This document shows positions 35,903-47,591 of a DNA stretch of 64,000 nt, one piece after another. Each line of letters starts with the position of its first letter. Within the stretch, counting starts at the first letter, position 1. The position numbers and the translations under genes were made by a program. The notes beneath the pieces are model-generated. The model was not told the origin of the DNA and ran no database searches. It saw only the letters and a program-made list of their open reading frames with translations. This DNA is from Sciurus carolinensis (Eukaryota; Chordata; Mammalia; Rodentia; Sciuridae): the NCBI RefSeq assembly GCF_902686445.1, contig NC_062217.1, positions 170,619,598-170,683,597 of the forward strand. Direction: 5' to 3'.

Positions 35903-38900
35903 CAGAAGTCAACTTTTTGCTGCTTTCCAAGCCCAGAATCCCTGCAGCACCGTTGCTGTATTTACCTGTCCTGCCGAAGCTCATCCCTCCTCCTGGATGC
36001 CCGTCAGGGCAGCTCTGCTTCTCCACTGCTGACTCCAGCTTCTCTGCCTCCGTACATTCCTTGGTTTGTCTTTTGAGTGTTCCTGCAGTGGCTTTGAGAC
36101 ATTGAGAAATTGGTTTCTGTTCTCTCTGGTTCCTAATTAGTCTGAGTCCTGCTCAAATACTAACTTTTATTTTGGAGAGAGGGGTATGGGGAGAAAGGGT
36201 GGACTGTCTTTTATGGTCCTTCTACCTTTTGCAAACATAGAGGTGTCTTAAAGCATTCTTGTAAAGTAACAAGAAAGTTTGGTGTTCTGTTTATGTATTG
36301 GCTTGTTCTTCTGTTGAGCAGGCTTTCTCCTTTCTCATGACCACATTGCTAACGCTGCACTGATCATCCTTGACGGGTGCTCTCGCAACACGTGTGAGTG
36401 TCTCCAGACCTCACACCTGCTAGAGGAGGGGTTGATAGCACTTCTTTTGGTCCAGATGTGAGAAAATGGATCTCTTGCATACAGTTATCAATATGTACCA
36501 AAATTAAACATATGCACATACAGAGACTCAATCATTCTTCTTCCAGGAATTTATCTTGCCAATATTTTTTAGGTAATATCTTTATCACTGTGTGAAATTA
36601 AATGCACAACTTATGTTAAAGTGTCATCTATCATAAATCATTATACAGAGAGAAGTTTGTTTTTAAAAATTGAGTTAAAGTCACATGGCAGCATACAAAA
36701 ACATCTACCAGTAGCTTAAGTTAAAAAGGCAGACTGCAAAACAGTACCTTGAATACAATGCCTTTTTGTAAAAGTTTTGTAAAACTATCCATACTAAAGG
36801 TATCTTTGAAAGATCTTTCAACAAGCTGCTTGTGTAGCCATCTCCTGTGGGCAGGAGTGGGTCAGATAGAACTTTTATTTCCTACTTAAAAATGTCTGTG
36901 TTACTTGATTTTTTAAAAAAGAAAATCACAAGCAGGATCTATTTTCTTTTAAGAAAATTATATTGACATTTTGGGAAAAATTTTGCTTAATGAAGAAAGA
37001 AGTATTTTTAAAAATTTCCAATATCTAGATATTGGAATATTTTTGGAGACACTAAACCTTGTTTCTAGAACCCCTCTTAGTTCATGGTAGTTATTATACG
37101 CCTTGTTAAGCAAGATTATGCCAAGATGCCCTACATGTACCAATTTTCATTAGCAGGATTATTTTGTAGTTTGAGATATGAAAGGGCTGTACATTTTATA
37201 CTGAAGTAAGATAGTGTGAATAAAAACAAAAATTGGTGATTTAAAGATAATTTCAAGTAGAATTCCCTTAAACATTTTTAGGAGGTTTAATGAAATGGTT
37301 GGAAGCGGTGCGGAGCTGGGATAGGGATTGGGGAGGAGGCTGGAAAGCTAGGAGAGGGATCCATACCTGAGGGGGAGGTGGAAGGGTTTTTGTCTTTGAG
37401 CTGAGACATTGGTGACTCGTGCAGAGAGGGAAATAAATTTTTCTTTCAGCTGTGTTTTGTAAGCAGGAGGAGAGACCTTTTGAAGGACATGATGACGTAG
37501 TAGCTGCCTTTGAAATTTGTGTGCAGAACAGGGTCAGCTGCCCTTTGCAGTGAAGGGCTGAACATGAATTGTGACCGCTGAGACGTGCGTGGAGCCAAGA
37601 AACGGGTGAATGTGAGAACCATTGTACAGCAGAAGCAGGGGATTTCTCAGATAGGCTGTCATTCTGATAATCGCAGAGAACAACGACCTGATTTACAATT
37701 AATATCCAATTTATGGTCTTGATTCTTTATGTACTGGCTCCAATAATACAGTGTATTTTTCTGTGTATACCCTGGTGACCTATTCAGAGTTAAGTGTGTT
37801 TGGGGTAATTTATGGTACTAAATTTGTACTTGTATGTTAAATTCATCCAGCTCTTTTATTTATTAATTTCTTTTTATTGCAAACCTGTCTTGGGAAAACT
37901 GGGAGAAGCAGGGACATGGTTGCAGGTTATCTAGGGACCCCATTTGGAAAAGGCACAGCAGATGGCAAATTTTATGGATTAATATAAATAGAACGGTGTC
38001 ATGTTTTCAAAACTAAATTATAACTTAAAGATTTCTGTTTCTGGTATGTGGATGACGAGGGTTGGATTTTTCTCCAGAGGTATTGATATTAGTTGGACTA
38101 CTCTATTGCTGTTAAAATAACTGGATTCATTTTTAGATTTGGATTTTCATTTCCAAGTTTGCAGAGCCAGTTACTGCCAATGTAAGTGGAAGAATGATCC
38201 CTTTTCTTGCCATGTTGGTCTTGGCTGCCCTCTCTGTGCTTAGTCCTTGAGGCATGAATGCAAACATCTCTTGGGCCCTCAGGCTTTTCCTTTATTTCAG
38301 TGACAGCAACTTGGGTAACTCTGGGGTGGAGCAGCAGTCTCTGTCAGGTTGGATCTCCTGTGACACAGTAGCCTGGGCGGGGGCTGAACTTGCCTGCCCC
38401 ACACTCCTTATTCAGAATGCCTGGCAGAAACCCATCCCATAGTAATATCCAAAAAGGTATTACAAACAAAAAGACAGAGAATGACAGGACAGCAGGAAAC
38501 AGCAGTGGAGGGTAGCTTACGGAGAAGATCCCAGAGTAATCATGACCCCTGTTGCACACTGCACCATGCGCTGAATCTGGCTCCCTGATTCTTGTGTTAA
38601 GTCTGCATCGTTTCATTTTCTACATATGGATGAGAGAGGTGGGGTCCTCACAGGGGAATGATTTCTGTTCCTTGCTGGATGGAGAGTGTTTCTTCAGAGT
38701 TCCTTGGAAGACCAATGAGTAGACTTAGAGTTGGAAGACAGTGTCACATTCCAGGGAATGACTTGTTGAACTGGAAGTCAGGCTCATGAGATGATTTGAA
38801 CTCACGCGACAGAGGCATTGGAAACCTCTGCATATTTGAAGTGAGTAGCTGTCTCCTTTTCACACCTACTGGTAAATAATGTATAATCTAAATGTCAAAA

Positions 38901-38940
38901 AGCACTGACAGTTATAGAGTAAAATGTGATATTGTGTGTT
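35903..38940. other. Single-copy stretch without recognised gene
   Basis: No transposon ends and no supported coding sequence. Open frames of 60-90 codons overlap on opposite strands and show no domain. Confidence 0.5.
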
Positions 38941-38955
38941 AAGATACTACTTACT

Positions 38956-39054
38956 GGGGCTGGGGAGATAGCTCAGTCGGTAGAGTGCTTGCCTTGTAAG
39001 CACAAGGCCCTAGGTTCCATCCCCAGCACCACCCCCCCCCCAAAAAAAAAAAAA
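38956..39054 (+). mobile_element. Young ID-type SINE with perfect 15-bp TSD
   Basis: A tRNA-derived ID element starting ggggctggggagatagctca, with pol III box A (TAGCTCAGTCGG) and a box-B-like word (GGTTCCATCCC), then a C10 run and an A tail. The perfect 15-bp repeat AAGATACTACTTACT lies at 38941-38955 and 39055-39069, so the insertion is recent. It is not a tRNA gene: the cloverleaf is not kept. Confidence 0.92.
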
Positions 39055-39309
39055 AAGATACTACTTACTTGCCCTGGTTAGATTACCTGCAACACATTGT
39101 AGGGAGTTATACAACAGAACCTCATGAATATCTAAATCTCATCTGATCAGCTCAAACTAAATCAAACAGGTTTTGAGTAAGGCAGAGAGTGAAGGAACCT
39201 CAGCTCACCTCCTCAAGGAGCTTGGTCTCCAGGTGAACTGAAAAGTGTCATCAGAACACAGAAAATGGTGGACTCTCAGCTCTCACAGAGTTTCTGAATT
39301 TGAGACTGA

Positions 39310-39900
39310 ACTACTTTGATTTGACATTTTAAGATTATTTTGAAGTACAGCTTACCTGGATACCCATTTGCTAGGGAAATGGGTAAGATGAGAATAAGGA
39401 TAAAAACATATCCATGCACTCAGGACCTTGTTATTTTCTTTTATTCAGTAGTTTAGAAATAAAGTATATAAAATAACAGAATAAATATCCATGCTACCAC
39501 CCAAGCTTAAGAAACAAGCCATTGCCAATAAAATGATTTTTCTGCCATCACTTTCCTTTCCCTCCATCCTGCACGAATATAGATTTTTCCTATAGATTGT
39601 GTCCCTGCAGGTCATTTTATACCTTTCTTTTGTGATTCAACCTCTGTAACTAGGGGTGGGATTGCTGGGTGATGTCCTGAGCTTTGCTCAGCCTCTCCGA
39701 GTTGCTCCGAAGAAACTCCACAGCTTGCCCTGTGCAGGTGGGAGCTTTCCCACTCTTCTCTTCATGGCTATTAGCAAATTAATTCTAACAAATTTTGTGA
39801 ATGGGAAATGTGGTCATTTTAATTGCATTGTCCTGATGATCAGCGAGGTTGAGTGTATTTGGTTAGCATTCCTCTTCTGCTGAATTTGCTTGGAAATTAC
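39310..39900 (-). mobile_element. Very old L1M fragment, reverse
   Basis: Words such as 'ctgggtgatgtcctgagctt' and 'ttagcaaattaattctaaca' fit an antisense L1M 3' region, but divergence is high. Confidence 0.4.
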
Positions 39901-40689
39901 CTTTGTAGTCCATTTTTCTTAAGAATGCATATGAGCTAATCATATGCATTTTGGACATTTCCTAGTGCTTCAGCTAAATTATCCTACCATTTTCATTGTA
40001 ATTTAAACATCAGTGACATACTGTGTTGCAAGAATGTATATATAGCAATTTGACTTTCAATAACTGATTTTGAAAGACTGTCATTTTACAGATTCATTGT
40101 TCATTTACACAGAAAAGTCCCAGAGCTGCCTTTTAGGTGCAGCCGGGGAAAGAGCACAGTGTGAAGTTAGAGACCTGGGATGGAACCTCTGCTCCCCACG
40201 CAGGGTCTGCAGCCTTGAAAAGCTGCTTTCTCTCTCCTCTTCTCCCCTCATCAGTGGGTTGAGAACACTATTGATGGAGTGTCCTGTACAATGCTTTGCT
40301 TAGCACACACCTGCAGGAAATTGAAGTTATTACATTTAAGTAAAAGAAATGCCTTGGAAGCACATTTGCTATTTTGCCTACCGCCTGCTACTTGTATGGA
40401 ATCCCAAGCAGGGTTTCCATGTAGCAAAAATTGTGAAAGAGGTGTGTGCTTTGGTGTTTTTCAAAAGTATTACCCCTACCTTAGGTTTGAGGAGCCTTTT
40501 TGATATTTGATCATGTTATTTTTTTTCTCTATAGTAAATCTAATAGAAAGGCAGGATAGGATCCTTATTTATTCCCATTTTCCTGATGAGGAAAATCCAT
40601 GGTAGAGCCAGAAGAGGAAGTAGTGCCCGGATTTCCACTCTAGGGGGCGATGTCTTTGGTTGTCTTTTGTGTCTAAGCTGATTTTTGAC

Positions 40690-40885
40690 CTTGAAGAGAG
40701 GTGAAGGTCCTGGCCCTGGAGTCAAGTTCCTGGACCCCAATCCTGCCCTGTTGCTTGATAAGTGACCTACTGGGTGAGTTATGTGACTCACGCTGATAGT
40801 TCTATCTGCAGAATGGGGCAAATTCTCCCACCTCACTAGGAGGGTCGTTGTACAGTTTAAGTGTTGTATGTAAAGAACTTATAAT
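40690..40885 (+). mobile_element. MIR
   Basis: Core-SINE layout: 'ctggagtcaagttcctggac', 'tgagttatgtgactcacg', 'atctgcagaatggggcaaat' and 'aggagggtcgttgtacagtt', in MIR order. Confidence 0.7.
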
Positions 40886-41486
40886 ACAGATACAGAGTGA
40901 TATCTCATTAAAATTTTACCACTGAGTAGCCCAAGTTGGGGAGAGGTGAGGTGGTTGAAAGATGAGACATACCCTGATCATGCTGATGGCTGATGAAGCC
41001 GGATGATGGGGGATTTGCTCTAGTATTCAGTTTTTTATATCTGAAAATGTCTTTTATAATAAAAACTAAAAGTATGCATAATTAAAAATCATTTTTACTA
41101 TTTGCACATTTGGGTTTCTGAATTCTTTCCTTTGGATGCTTTCGGAGGCGTGGGATCCGCAGTGGGGCATCTTACAATCATGTTGATGTGGCTGACCTGC
41201 CGTGGTAGAGAGTGGTTGCAATCCACAAGCACAGTTTCGCTGGAGCTTTAACCACACGGGCCATCACAGTTACATGTTTTCATCCACTGTCATAAATAAG
41301 ATGATACCTCAGGATTATTTTAATGCCCCCTTTTTGATTAGTAGAAACTGAACATTTTCTTAATTGTGTTTAGTGGTTGTTATCACTTTAAAAAATCTGT
41401 ACACTATCTACTTGTGTGCTTGGTGCTTTCATCCATTAGGGCTTTATAGGACTACCTAGAAGAGTGGTAGAATTAAACTGATTTTA
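40886..41486. other. Stretch without recognised gene or repeat
   Basis: AT-rich intronic sequence. Nothing specific is visible. Confidence 0.4.
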
Positions 41487-41502
41487 GCTGCCTAATTTTT
41501 AA

Positions 41503-41630
41503 AAAATATTTTTAGTTGTCGATGGACCTTTATTTTATTCATTTATTTATATGCGGTGCTGAGGATCAAACCCAGTGCCTCACACATGTGAGGCAAGTGC
41601 TCTACCACTGAGCCACAACCCCAGCCCAAG
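41503..41630 (-). mobile_element. STRID-type SINE, reverse, with perfect 16-bp TSD
   Basis: STRID tail (agttgtcgatggacctttat) and reverse ID head (ggtgctgaggatcaaaccca ... agccacaaccccagccc). The perfect 16-bp repeat GCTGCCTAATTTTTAA lies at 41487-41502 and 41631-41646. Confidence 0.92.
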
Positions 41631-41646
41631 GCTGCCTAATTTTTAA

Positions 41647-42749
41647 GTGAAAGGAGAAACTGTCCTCACTAGGTGACTTTTAATATTTGGTTTTAAAAAT
41701 TCCTTCTTCAATATGTATTCACAGCAAACATGTTTTTGATACTTTAAAAATCCAAAATGCAGGGATGCTTGTGATTGCCACGGCATCTTGATTGTGAGTG
41801 CTCTGGATTCGTGGGCTGTAAGTACCTGGCCAAGAGGGGTCAGCTGCTCTGAGGTGCAGCCCCCGCTGCTCTTTGCTCAGTGCTCCCTCAACCTGGTGTC
41901 CTGTTCATTGTGGACATCTGCTGCAGGATGCCAGGCTGCCGTGGTCCCTTGTCAGTGAGATTTGGCCTCAGTAAGTTTTCAGGTGTTTTTCCAGAAGGAC
42001 AAGGAAACAATTTTGCTCCTGATGTCTCTACCTATATAATGAGTATACTCACTGTTTCTCTTTGTTTCCCACTTTCATCGATACAAACTATAACTGCTAA
42101 TTCCAATTTAGAGTGGGCCCACCAGTTATCTATGTAGATTTTGAATTATGATTAGCTAGTTTTAAGAAAGATCCCGAGTGATCTGATATTTTTCAGGAAT
42201 TTGTCTTTTGAGTCTTATGGTATTGATACTTTTCTCTTGTATTAATTTTAAAGATTAGAATCCTTTTAAGGAAATTTGGATACTAAATCTTAGCACCATA
42301 TATTAATTTACTTAGACTCTATAGATTTCTTCTTTTAAACCTATGATTTGTAAGATAGCTTTTTACTGTGGGTTTCTTATGTACTTGAGAGTGGAGTTTT
42401 ATGCCGTCTTCTAAGTAACCATGGGGACTGAATAGTGACAGTGCATGAAGTCTTTCATCCTTCATATTCACATTATTTATTACTTGGCAAATGGCATCAG
42501 GGCATAAAAGTGTTTTATTTGTCATATTTGCATGAGGACTTCCTTATGAAAAACTTTTATGGTATATAACATGTACATAAATTCTCACATAATCACCCTT
42601 TTGAGCTATTTCTTGTAGTATTGTTGTTTTTCATTTTTCATTTTGGGGGAAACATTCAAGATAAGAAAAGTTGGAAGATCATGTCAGTTACTTAAAGGTA
42701 CCATGCAAAATTGAATGCAAGGTCTGCTTTAATTTTTGTTAGTAATCTT
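41647..42749. other. Single-copy stretch without recognised gene
   Basis: AT-rich intronic sequence with no clear repeat or coding signal. Confidence 0.45.
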
Positions 42750-42761
42750 TAGAAAAGTTAA

Positions 42762-42972
42762 TTATTATTATTTTTTTGGTACTGGGGATTGAACTTGGGG
42801 GCACTGAACCACTGAGCCATATCCCCAACCTTTCTTTGTATTTTATTTAGAGACAAGATCTCACTGAGTTGCTTAGCTCCTCACTTTTGCTGAGGCTGGC
42901 TTTGAACTCTCCATCCTCCTGCCTCAGCCTCCCAAGCTGCTGTGATTACAGACCTGTGCCACCATGCCCAGC
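42762..42972 (-). mobile_element. MEN-like SINE (B1+ID dimer), reverse, with perfect 12-bp TSD
   Basis: Reverse ID head (ggtactggggattgaacttg ... agccatatccccaacctttc) and reverse B1 (catcctcctgcctcagcctc). TAGAAAAGTTAA lies at 42750-42761 and 42973-42984. Confidence 0.92.
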
Positions 42973-42984
42973 TAGAAAAGTTAA

Positions 42985-43955
42985 ATTTTAAACCTTAGTT
43001 TGAGATTTGAGATTGAGATCGTTTGTAACCTGGTTATTAGACTTAAAATAAGTAGGTAAAAGCTCCCTTTAAAAGATCTGACCAGGAAAAAAGTAGAGTT
43101 TTAAAGTATTGTGTATAAAAATTATGCAAATTGTGCCTATGGATGTCTGACTATGGATAGGTTGCACACATTTTATAAAACTCTTAACATTTATGAAAAC
43201 ATTCTGGTTAAATAAAAAGCACAAAGGTCAGCTTTTGAGTTTTTGAATTTTTTTTTTTTTGTCTTGGGAAAGATGTGTTACTTGTTACACAGACAGTAGA
43301 TTAAATCCCAGGGCAGAGTGAGCCAGGGTTATAGTCATAGATTCATGTACCTGTCTGCAATCCTAGCTTACAATGGAAGTAGGGAATGATGAGTTTACAA
43401 GAGGAAGAGCTTGCTCACCTCGTGGTGCTCAAGCCAGCTCAGAGCGCCTTCCGCTGGAAGTGTGTTCTCTGCTGAAGCTCGGAACCTTTCCACACGCAGC
43501 TGCGCGCTGCCTCACTACTGGTTTCACCCACATTCTGGGACCTTTTCTTGCCTGTCACTGTGACTCTTGCTCTTCCATGTCCCATGCTGAGCCTGAGGAA
43601 GCACCTGGCTGGCTTCTGCCCTCTGGTGTTTACAGATGGACACGGGCCTCCTGGCCTCCACTTCTGGTGGCTGTGGACTTCTTAGACCCTCTTTCTTTTC
43701 AAGGACTGAGTTCCTGAAGATCAGTGGACTCTGACCTCCTGTGCTGGGATGCAGCTGCCTTCACTTCCTCCTCCTGTGCTCAGCAGCCCTGTATTTCATT
43801 CAAGCAATTTCCTGGCTCCCCTGGCCTCCCTTTTTTGGGTCAAGTTTTCTTATTTTAAAATTTCATCATGGTTAAATCTGAGTTAAAAATGAATGATCTG
43901 AGAAAATCTGGAGAATAAGTCCAGGTCTGCATTTTATTTCTGTACTCTTAAGAGA
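42985..43955. other. Single-copy stretch without recognised gene
   Basis: A 114-codon plus-strand open frame (43373-43717) has no recognised domain or splice context and is not called. Confidence 0.45.
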
Positions 43956-43959
43956 CAGT

Positions 43960-44100
43960 AGGGCCTGGAGTTAAGTTAGAGACCACTGAGCCAGACTGTT
44001 GTTTTGTAATACTGATTCTGCCAGCTACTTCTGTGTGAACTTGGGCAACTTACTTTAACTGTTATATGGAGTTGGTGAAGTGGAAGAAGAAGGGTGAGGG
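43960..44100 (+). mobile_element. MIR
   Basis: Contains 'gattctgccagctacttctg' followed by 'tgtgaacttgggcaacttac', the MIR core in sense orientation. Confidence 0.65.
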
Positions 44101-47100
44101 TCTGCAACCGTACCTGGCATGCACCGTCACCTAACGTGGCTGCTGTTGCTCTTCTCCTAGAGGCTGGGCCTGTGACTTTCCATTTCTGTCAGCTCTCATT
44201 GAAACTCTGGCCTCTGCTGTCTTGCCAAGGTGGAGTTTTCACTTGGTCAATGACTTGCTAATATACATATTTTAGGATCCCAAAACAAACATTCTAAAAT
44301 ATGCATGTTAGAATGTTATAATGAATATACCCCAATTTTTATCACAGAATACATCAACTCTCTGTATAATGTTGTAAGGATTAAAACACACCTGTCAGAT
44401 TACTCTAGGTTGCCAAGAAACAAAGTGAAACAAACATAAGCTACAAACATAAAAACCCTTGCCCTCTTGTACTATTCATTTCTTGGCCACCCAAGAACAC
44501 CAGCTCTTACCTGACGAGGGCACTCGTTCAGGTCTCGACCACCAGGTTCCGTCTGGCATGAATTGCTTCCTATGAACAGCAGTCCCTGCCTGAGCGGACT
44601 CCTGCATCCTGCTAAGTTTTGTATCAGAGTAACAGTTGATGGAGGACGTCAGTTCTATCCATCATGACCTGCAGGATTGTGGCTGGTGTGCTCACGTTCT
44701 TGGGTGCTATGACTCCATGTCAGCAGGTGCAGGCAGCAAGGCTCACACAGCCAGCGCCCTCCCAGAGGCACAGCACCTTTACATTTAAGGAGCGTTCCTG
44801 GAAACGCTCCTTGAATGGGTGAGGAGAAATAAATTGCTTTCCAAGCCCCACCAGATCTGGAGGGTGACGCTCAGCAGCAGGGCCCACTCTACCTCTGTGA
44901 GCTGGCTGGGAGTGGCCTGTGACCAGTTCTGGCAGGGTGGACAATCTGTGGCCGGTGCCAAGTGTGCTGAGGGAGATCTCTTGTCATTTTTCTACACCAA
45001 TGCTTAGTAGGGAGAAGGCACGAAAAACTCTCATGAAGAGTTTTTCTACTCCTCGTAGAAATCCATTGTGAACCATTTGGTTTGTCCCTTTTGAGATTTG
45101 ATATTAATTTGGAATTTCTCCGCTGTCCTGGTTTCTAGTATTTCCAGGTTCCAGGCCAGCTGTCTTTGGAATTGACATATTAGTTGACTTTTAGCTATGT
45201 TGGGGTGATCTATAATACTAAGCAATCCTGGCCTTTGGTTTCAGGGAGCTCTGAAGATCAAGTGAGCGGCCCCTGAGTGGTGTCATGGTGTGACACCGTG
45301 AGTGGTGGCATTTAGGCCAGGAAGCTGGATCAAATGAGAGGCTCAGGCTGGAGGGTTGGGGTCTGGCTCGTTGGCTCCTTCCCCACCTGTGCAGTGTGGA
45401 CCTACAACATGGGCATCTTTTCTCCAAGAGCCCTGAAAGAGTAATGTGTGCCAGTTATTTTTATAGTTATTTCCAAAAATTAATATTTTAGGCCTGGGTG
45501 CACATAGTAATGCACCCAAATGTACCATGTAGGTTTAAAGTGTGAACATGTTGCCATATATGTGCTGGGTCTTTTCATACAGAAATAAAACCTTGCAATA
45601 CACGGTGAGCATGCTTCCTGCCCCATGTCTCCACACTTCCCTCCTCTCTGAGGCCGTCTCTATTCTTCCCCTCGCTGTCTTCAACTTTGACTACATATCT
45701 ACATATTCACAAATGACAGTGTTGCTGTGCTTGTTTTTTAAAATTACAGAAGTGTACGATACTGTCGTGTATCCTTTGCAGTTCGTTTTCCCTCATTCAT
45801 TTCAGACTTATCTATACGGATGCACATAGAATTAGTTTCTTTTAGCTGCTATACAGGATTTGACTGCATGAAATGTACCATAATTTATTTAGATCCTTTG
45901 TACATGTTATTTAATGACCATAAAACACTTTGACGTAAGTAACTTTGGTTCTGTTTTGGAGCGGGTATTCAAATTCAGCTTTTTCCGATTCCATCATGCT
46001 TTTTATAAATATTTGGAAAAATAAAGTTAGGAAGCATGAGCTTGCATGCTGCCCCCTAGAGTATCTCTGGGATCTCAGTGCAAAGGAAATGGCTGGTTGT
46101 GTCAGTCTGGCTGTGTTCAGGCAAGACCAGGGTGGCCCTGTCTTCCTCAGTGGGCCACACTGCAGGAGGGCCTCAGGGTCTGCAGAGAGCAGTCCTCCGG
46201 CTAGGTGGGACTCAAATGAAACGCAAAGGCCTTCCTTTTGGAGTAACTGATTTAACAAATCAATGATGAATTTGAGTTTTGAAAGGTACCAAGCATGGGA
46301 GGCGTTTTGAAAGCGTAGGGCCTGGAGCCAGCCCTCCAGAAGCGTGAGTGTGGCAGGGAGAGAACACTGCCCTGACACAGCTGCGTGCAGACAGCTGCGT
46401 GCATGCTGCGCTGTACGCCTTGTCGCTCGTGGAAGCAGGTGGTGGCGTGTTTCCCTCTCTACCGTGGTGTCTCATCTAACAAACCTCCTGGAGTCCTCTC
46501 AAAGCACTGGTGCAGACCCGTGCGTGTCAGTGGCTGCATGCCGTTAGATGTTGGGGGCACATCGTGAGTCACCTGCCCCTCCCCTCATTAACGGGCTTTT
46601 CCTCTGCAAGCTGCACGGGGCTGCAGTCGTGAATGTCCTCGTACGTGTGGCCCTGTGTTCTCCGTGCCTCCATTTCTAAGAGATTCAGGGGTGGGATGAC
46701 TGCAGGGGAGGGCTCATGCCTTTGAGTTTTTAATGGATGCTGCTGTGCTCCTTTCTAAAGAGGCCGTTGCTTGTATTTCCCCACCGATGAGAGTGTTCCT
46801 CTCACATGAGAGCAGCTTCTCCCCATATTATTGCCCCAGAAGTGCTGGGCTCTAAGGTTCTAGCCCTTTGCTGCCCTTCCCTGAACACTGGGAACGTGAG
46901 CACCTTGTGTGTCACGTTGGCTGTTGGCTTCTGCTGTCCCATGCTCTGCTCATCGTTTATGTGGTTCAGGGTTAGCCTTTTTTTTTTTTTTTTTTTTTTT
47001 TTTTCTTAGTTTATTAGAGCTGTTTATATATAATAGGTGTCAACCTGTTTTCATCTGGGTTACCAATATTTGGTTCAGATTTGGTGTTTGTCTCTTGGCT

Positions 47101-47410
47101 CAATCTCATAACTGGTTCGCTGAAAGATTATAGCAACAAACTGAGTTTCATCAACTGAAAGAGCCACTGATTTGGTTTGATGAATTATCCCTTTGGGAGG
47201 GTCTGGATGATCTCAGGGAAGTCCTCCTGGGGAGGAGTGTGGGCACTCCCTGCACCTGCTGAGCTTGGTGTCCCCTCAGTTTCCAGGTGTCAGCACAGAC
47301 ATGTGCCAGATATGCCAGAAACAGTTGGCTCACTGGACAGCTGAAGTCCACTCGGCAGTCTCTCTTCCTTATGGAAATGGGGTTCTGAAATCCTGTATTG
47401 TTCTTTTTTT
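44101..47410. other. Intron 1 end: mostly single-copy, with old L1-like pieces
   Basis: Antisense L1M-like text is suggested around 45540-45905 and 46560-47100. A 27-T run is at 46978-47004. The 155-codon minus-strand frame at 45911-46378 lies in this mixed sequence and has no recognisable domain. The final bases form the polypyrimidine tract of the exon 2 acceptor. Confidence 0.45.
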
Positions 47411-47413
47411 TAG

Positions 47414-47591
47414 AAATCATGTCATCCTCAAAGCCGCATCCACCTGTTGTGGGCAAAGTGACTCATCACAGCATTGAGTTATACTGGGATCTGGAAAAGA
47501 AGGCGAGACGGCATGGACCTCAGGAACAATGGCTTAGATTTTCAATTGAGGAAGAAGATCCCAAAATACACAGTTACGGTATCATTTATAC
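47414..47591 (+). CDS. FANK1: FANK1 coding exon 2 (N-terminal half of FN3 domain)
   Basis: This exon encodes the end of the short N-terminal leader and the first half of the fibronectin type III domain of FANK1. FANK1 is a testis-enriched protein with an FN3 domain followed by ankyrin repeats, and is reported to act in the nucleus during spermatogenesis. The translation reads [19 protein letters not shown], then [19 protein letters not shown], and ends [11 protein letters not shown]. This closely matches remembered human FANK1 residues 5-64. The acceptor is a pyrimidine-rich tract ending in tag at 47411-47413, and the donor is GTAGGT at 47592. The exon is 178 bp: two bases complete a codon from exon 1, 58 whole codons follow, and two bases of a Thr codon are finished by exon 3. 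An ATG at 47419-47421 has A at -3 and could serve as a start in transcripts lacking exon 1. Differences from human (SSS for PPS, RRH for KRQ, KIHS for KMHT) are conservative and there is no frame break. Confidence 0.95.

Larger units (their letters stand above)
1..47413 (+). other. FANK1: FANK1 intron 1 (3' portion)
   Basis: Everything upstream of exon 2 is read as intron 1. Exon 2 begins in the middle of a codon, so an upstream coding exon is required. No CpG-island promoter or short MEPQ-type first exon was seen here. In human, exon 1 sits by the shared DHX32/FANK1 promoter and the first intron is long (recalled knowledge). The stretch is dominated by L1 and SINE insertions described separately. 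Confidence 0.75.

Noticed and set aside
38956..39030. tRNA gene
   Set aside because: Has box A and a box-B-like word but no tRNA cloverleaf; target-site duplications and an A tail show it is an ID SINE.
45911..46378. 155-codon minus-strand open frame
   Set aside because: No domain, start context or homologue recognised; overlapping frames on the plus strand are equally open.
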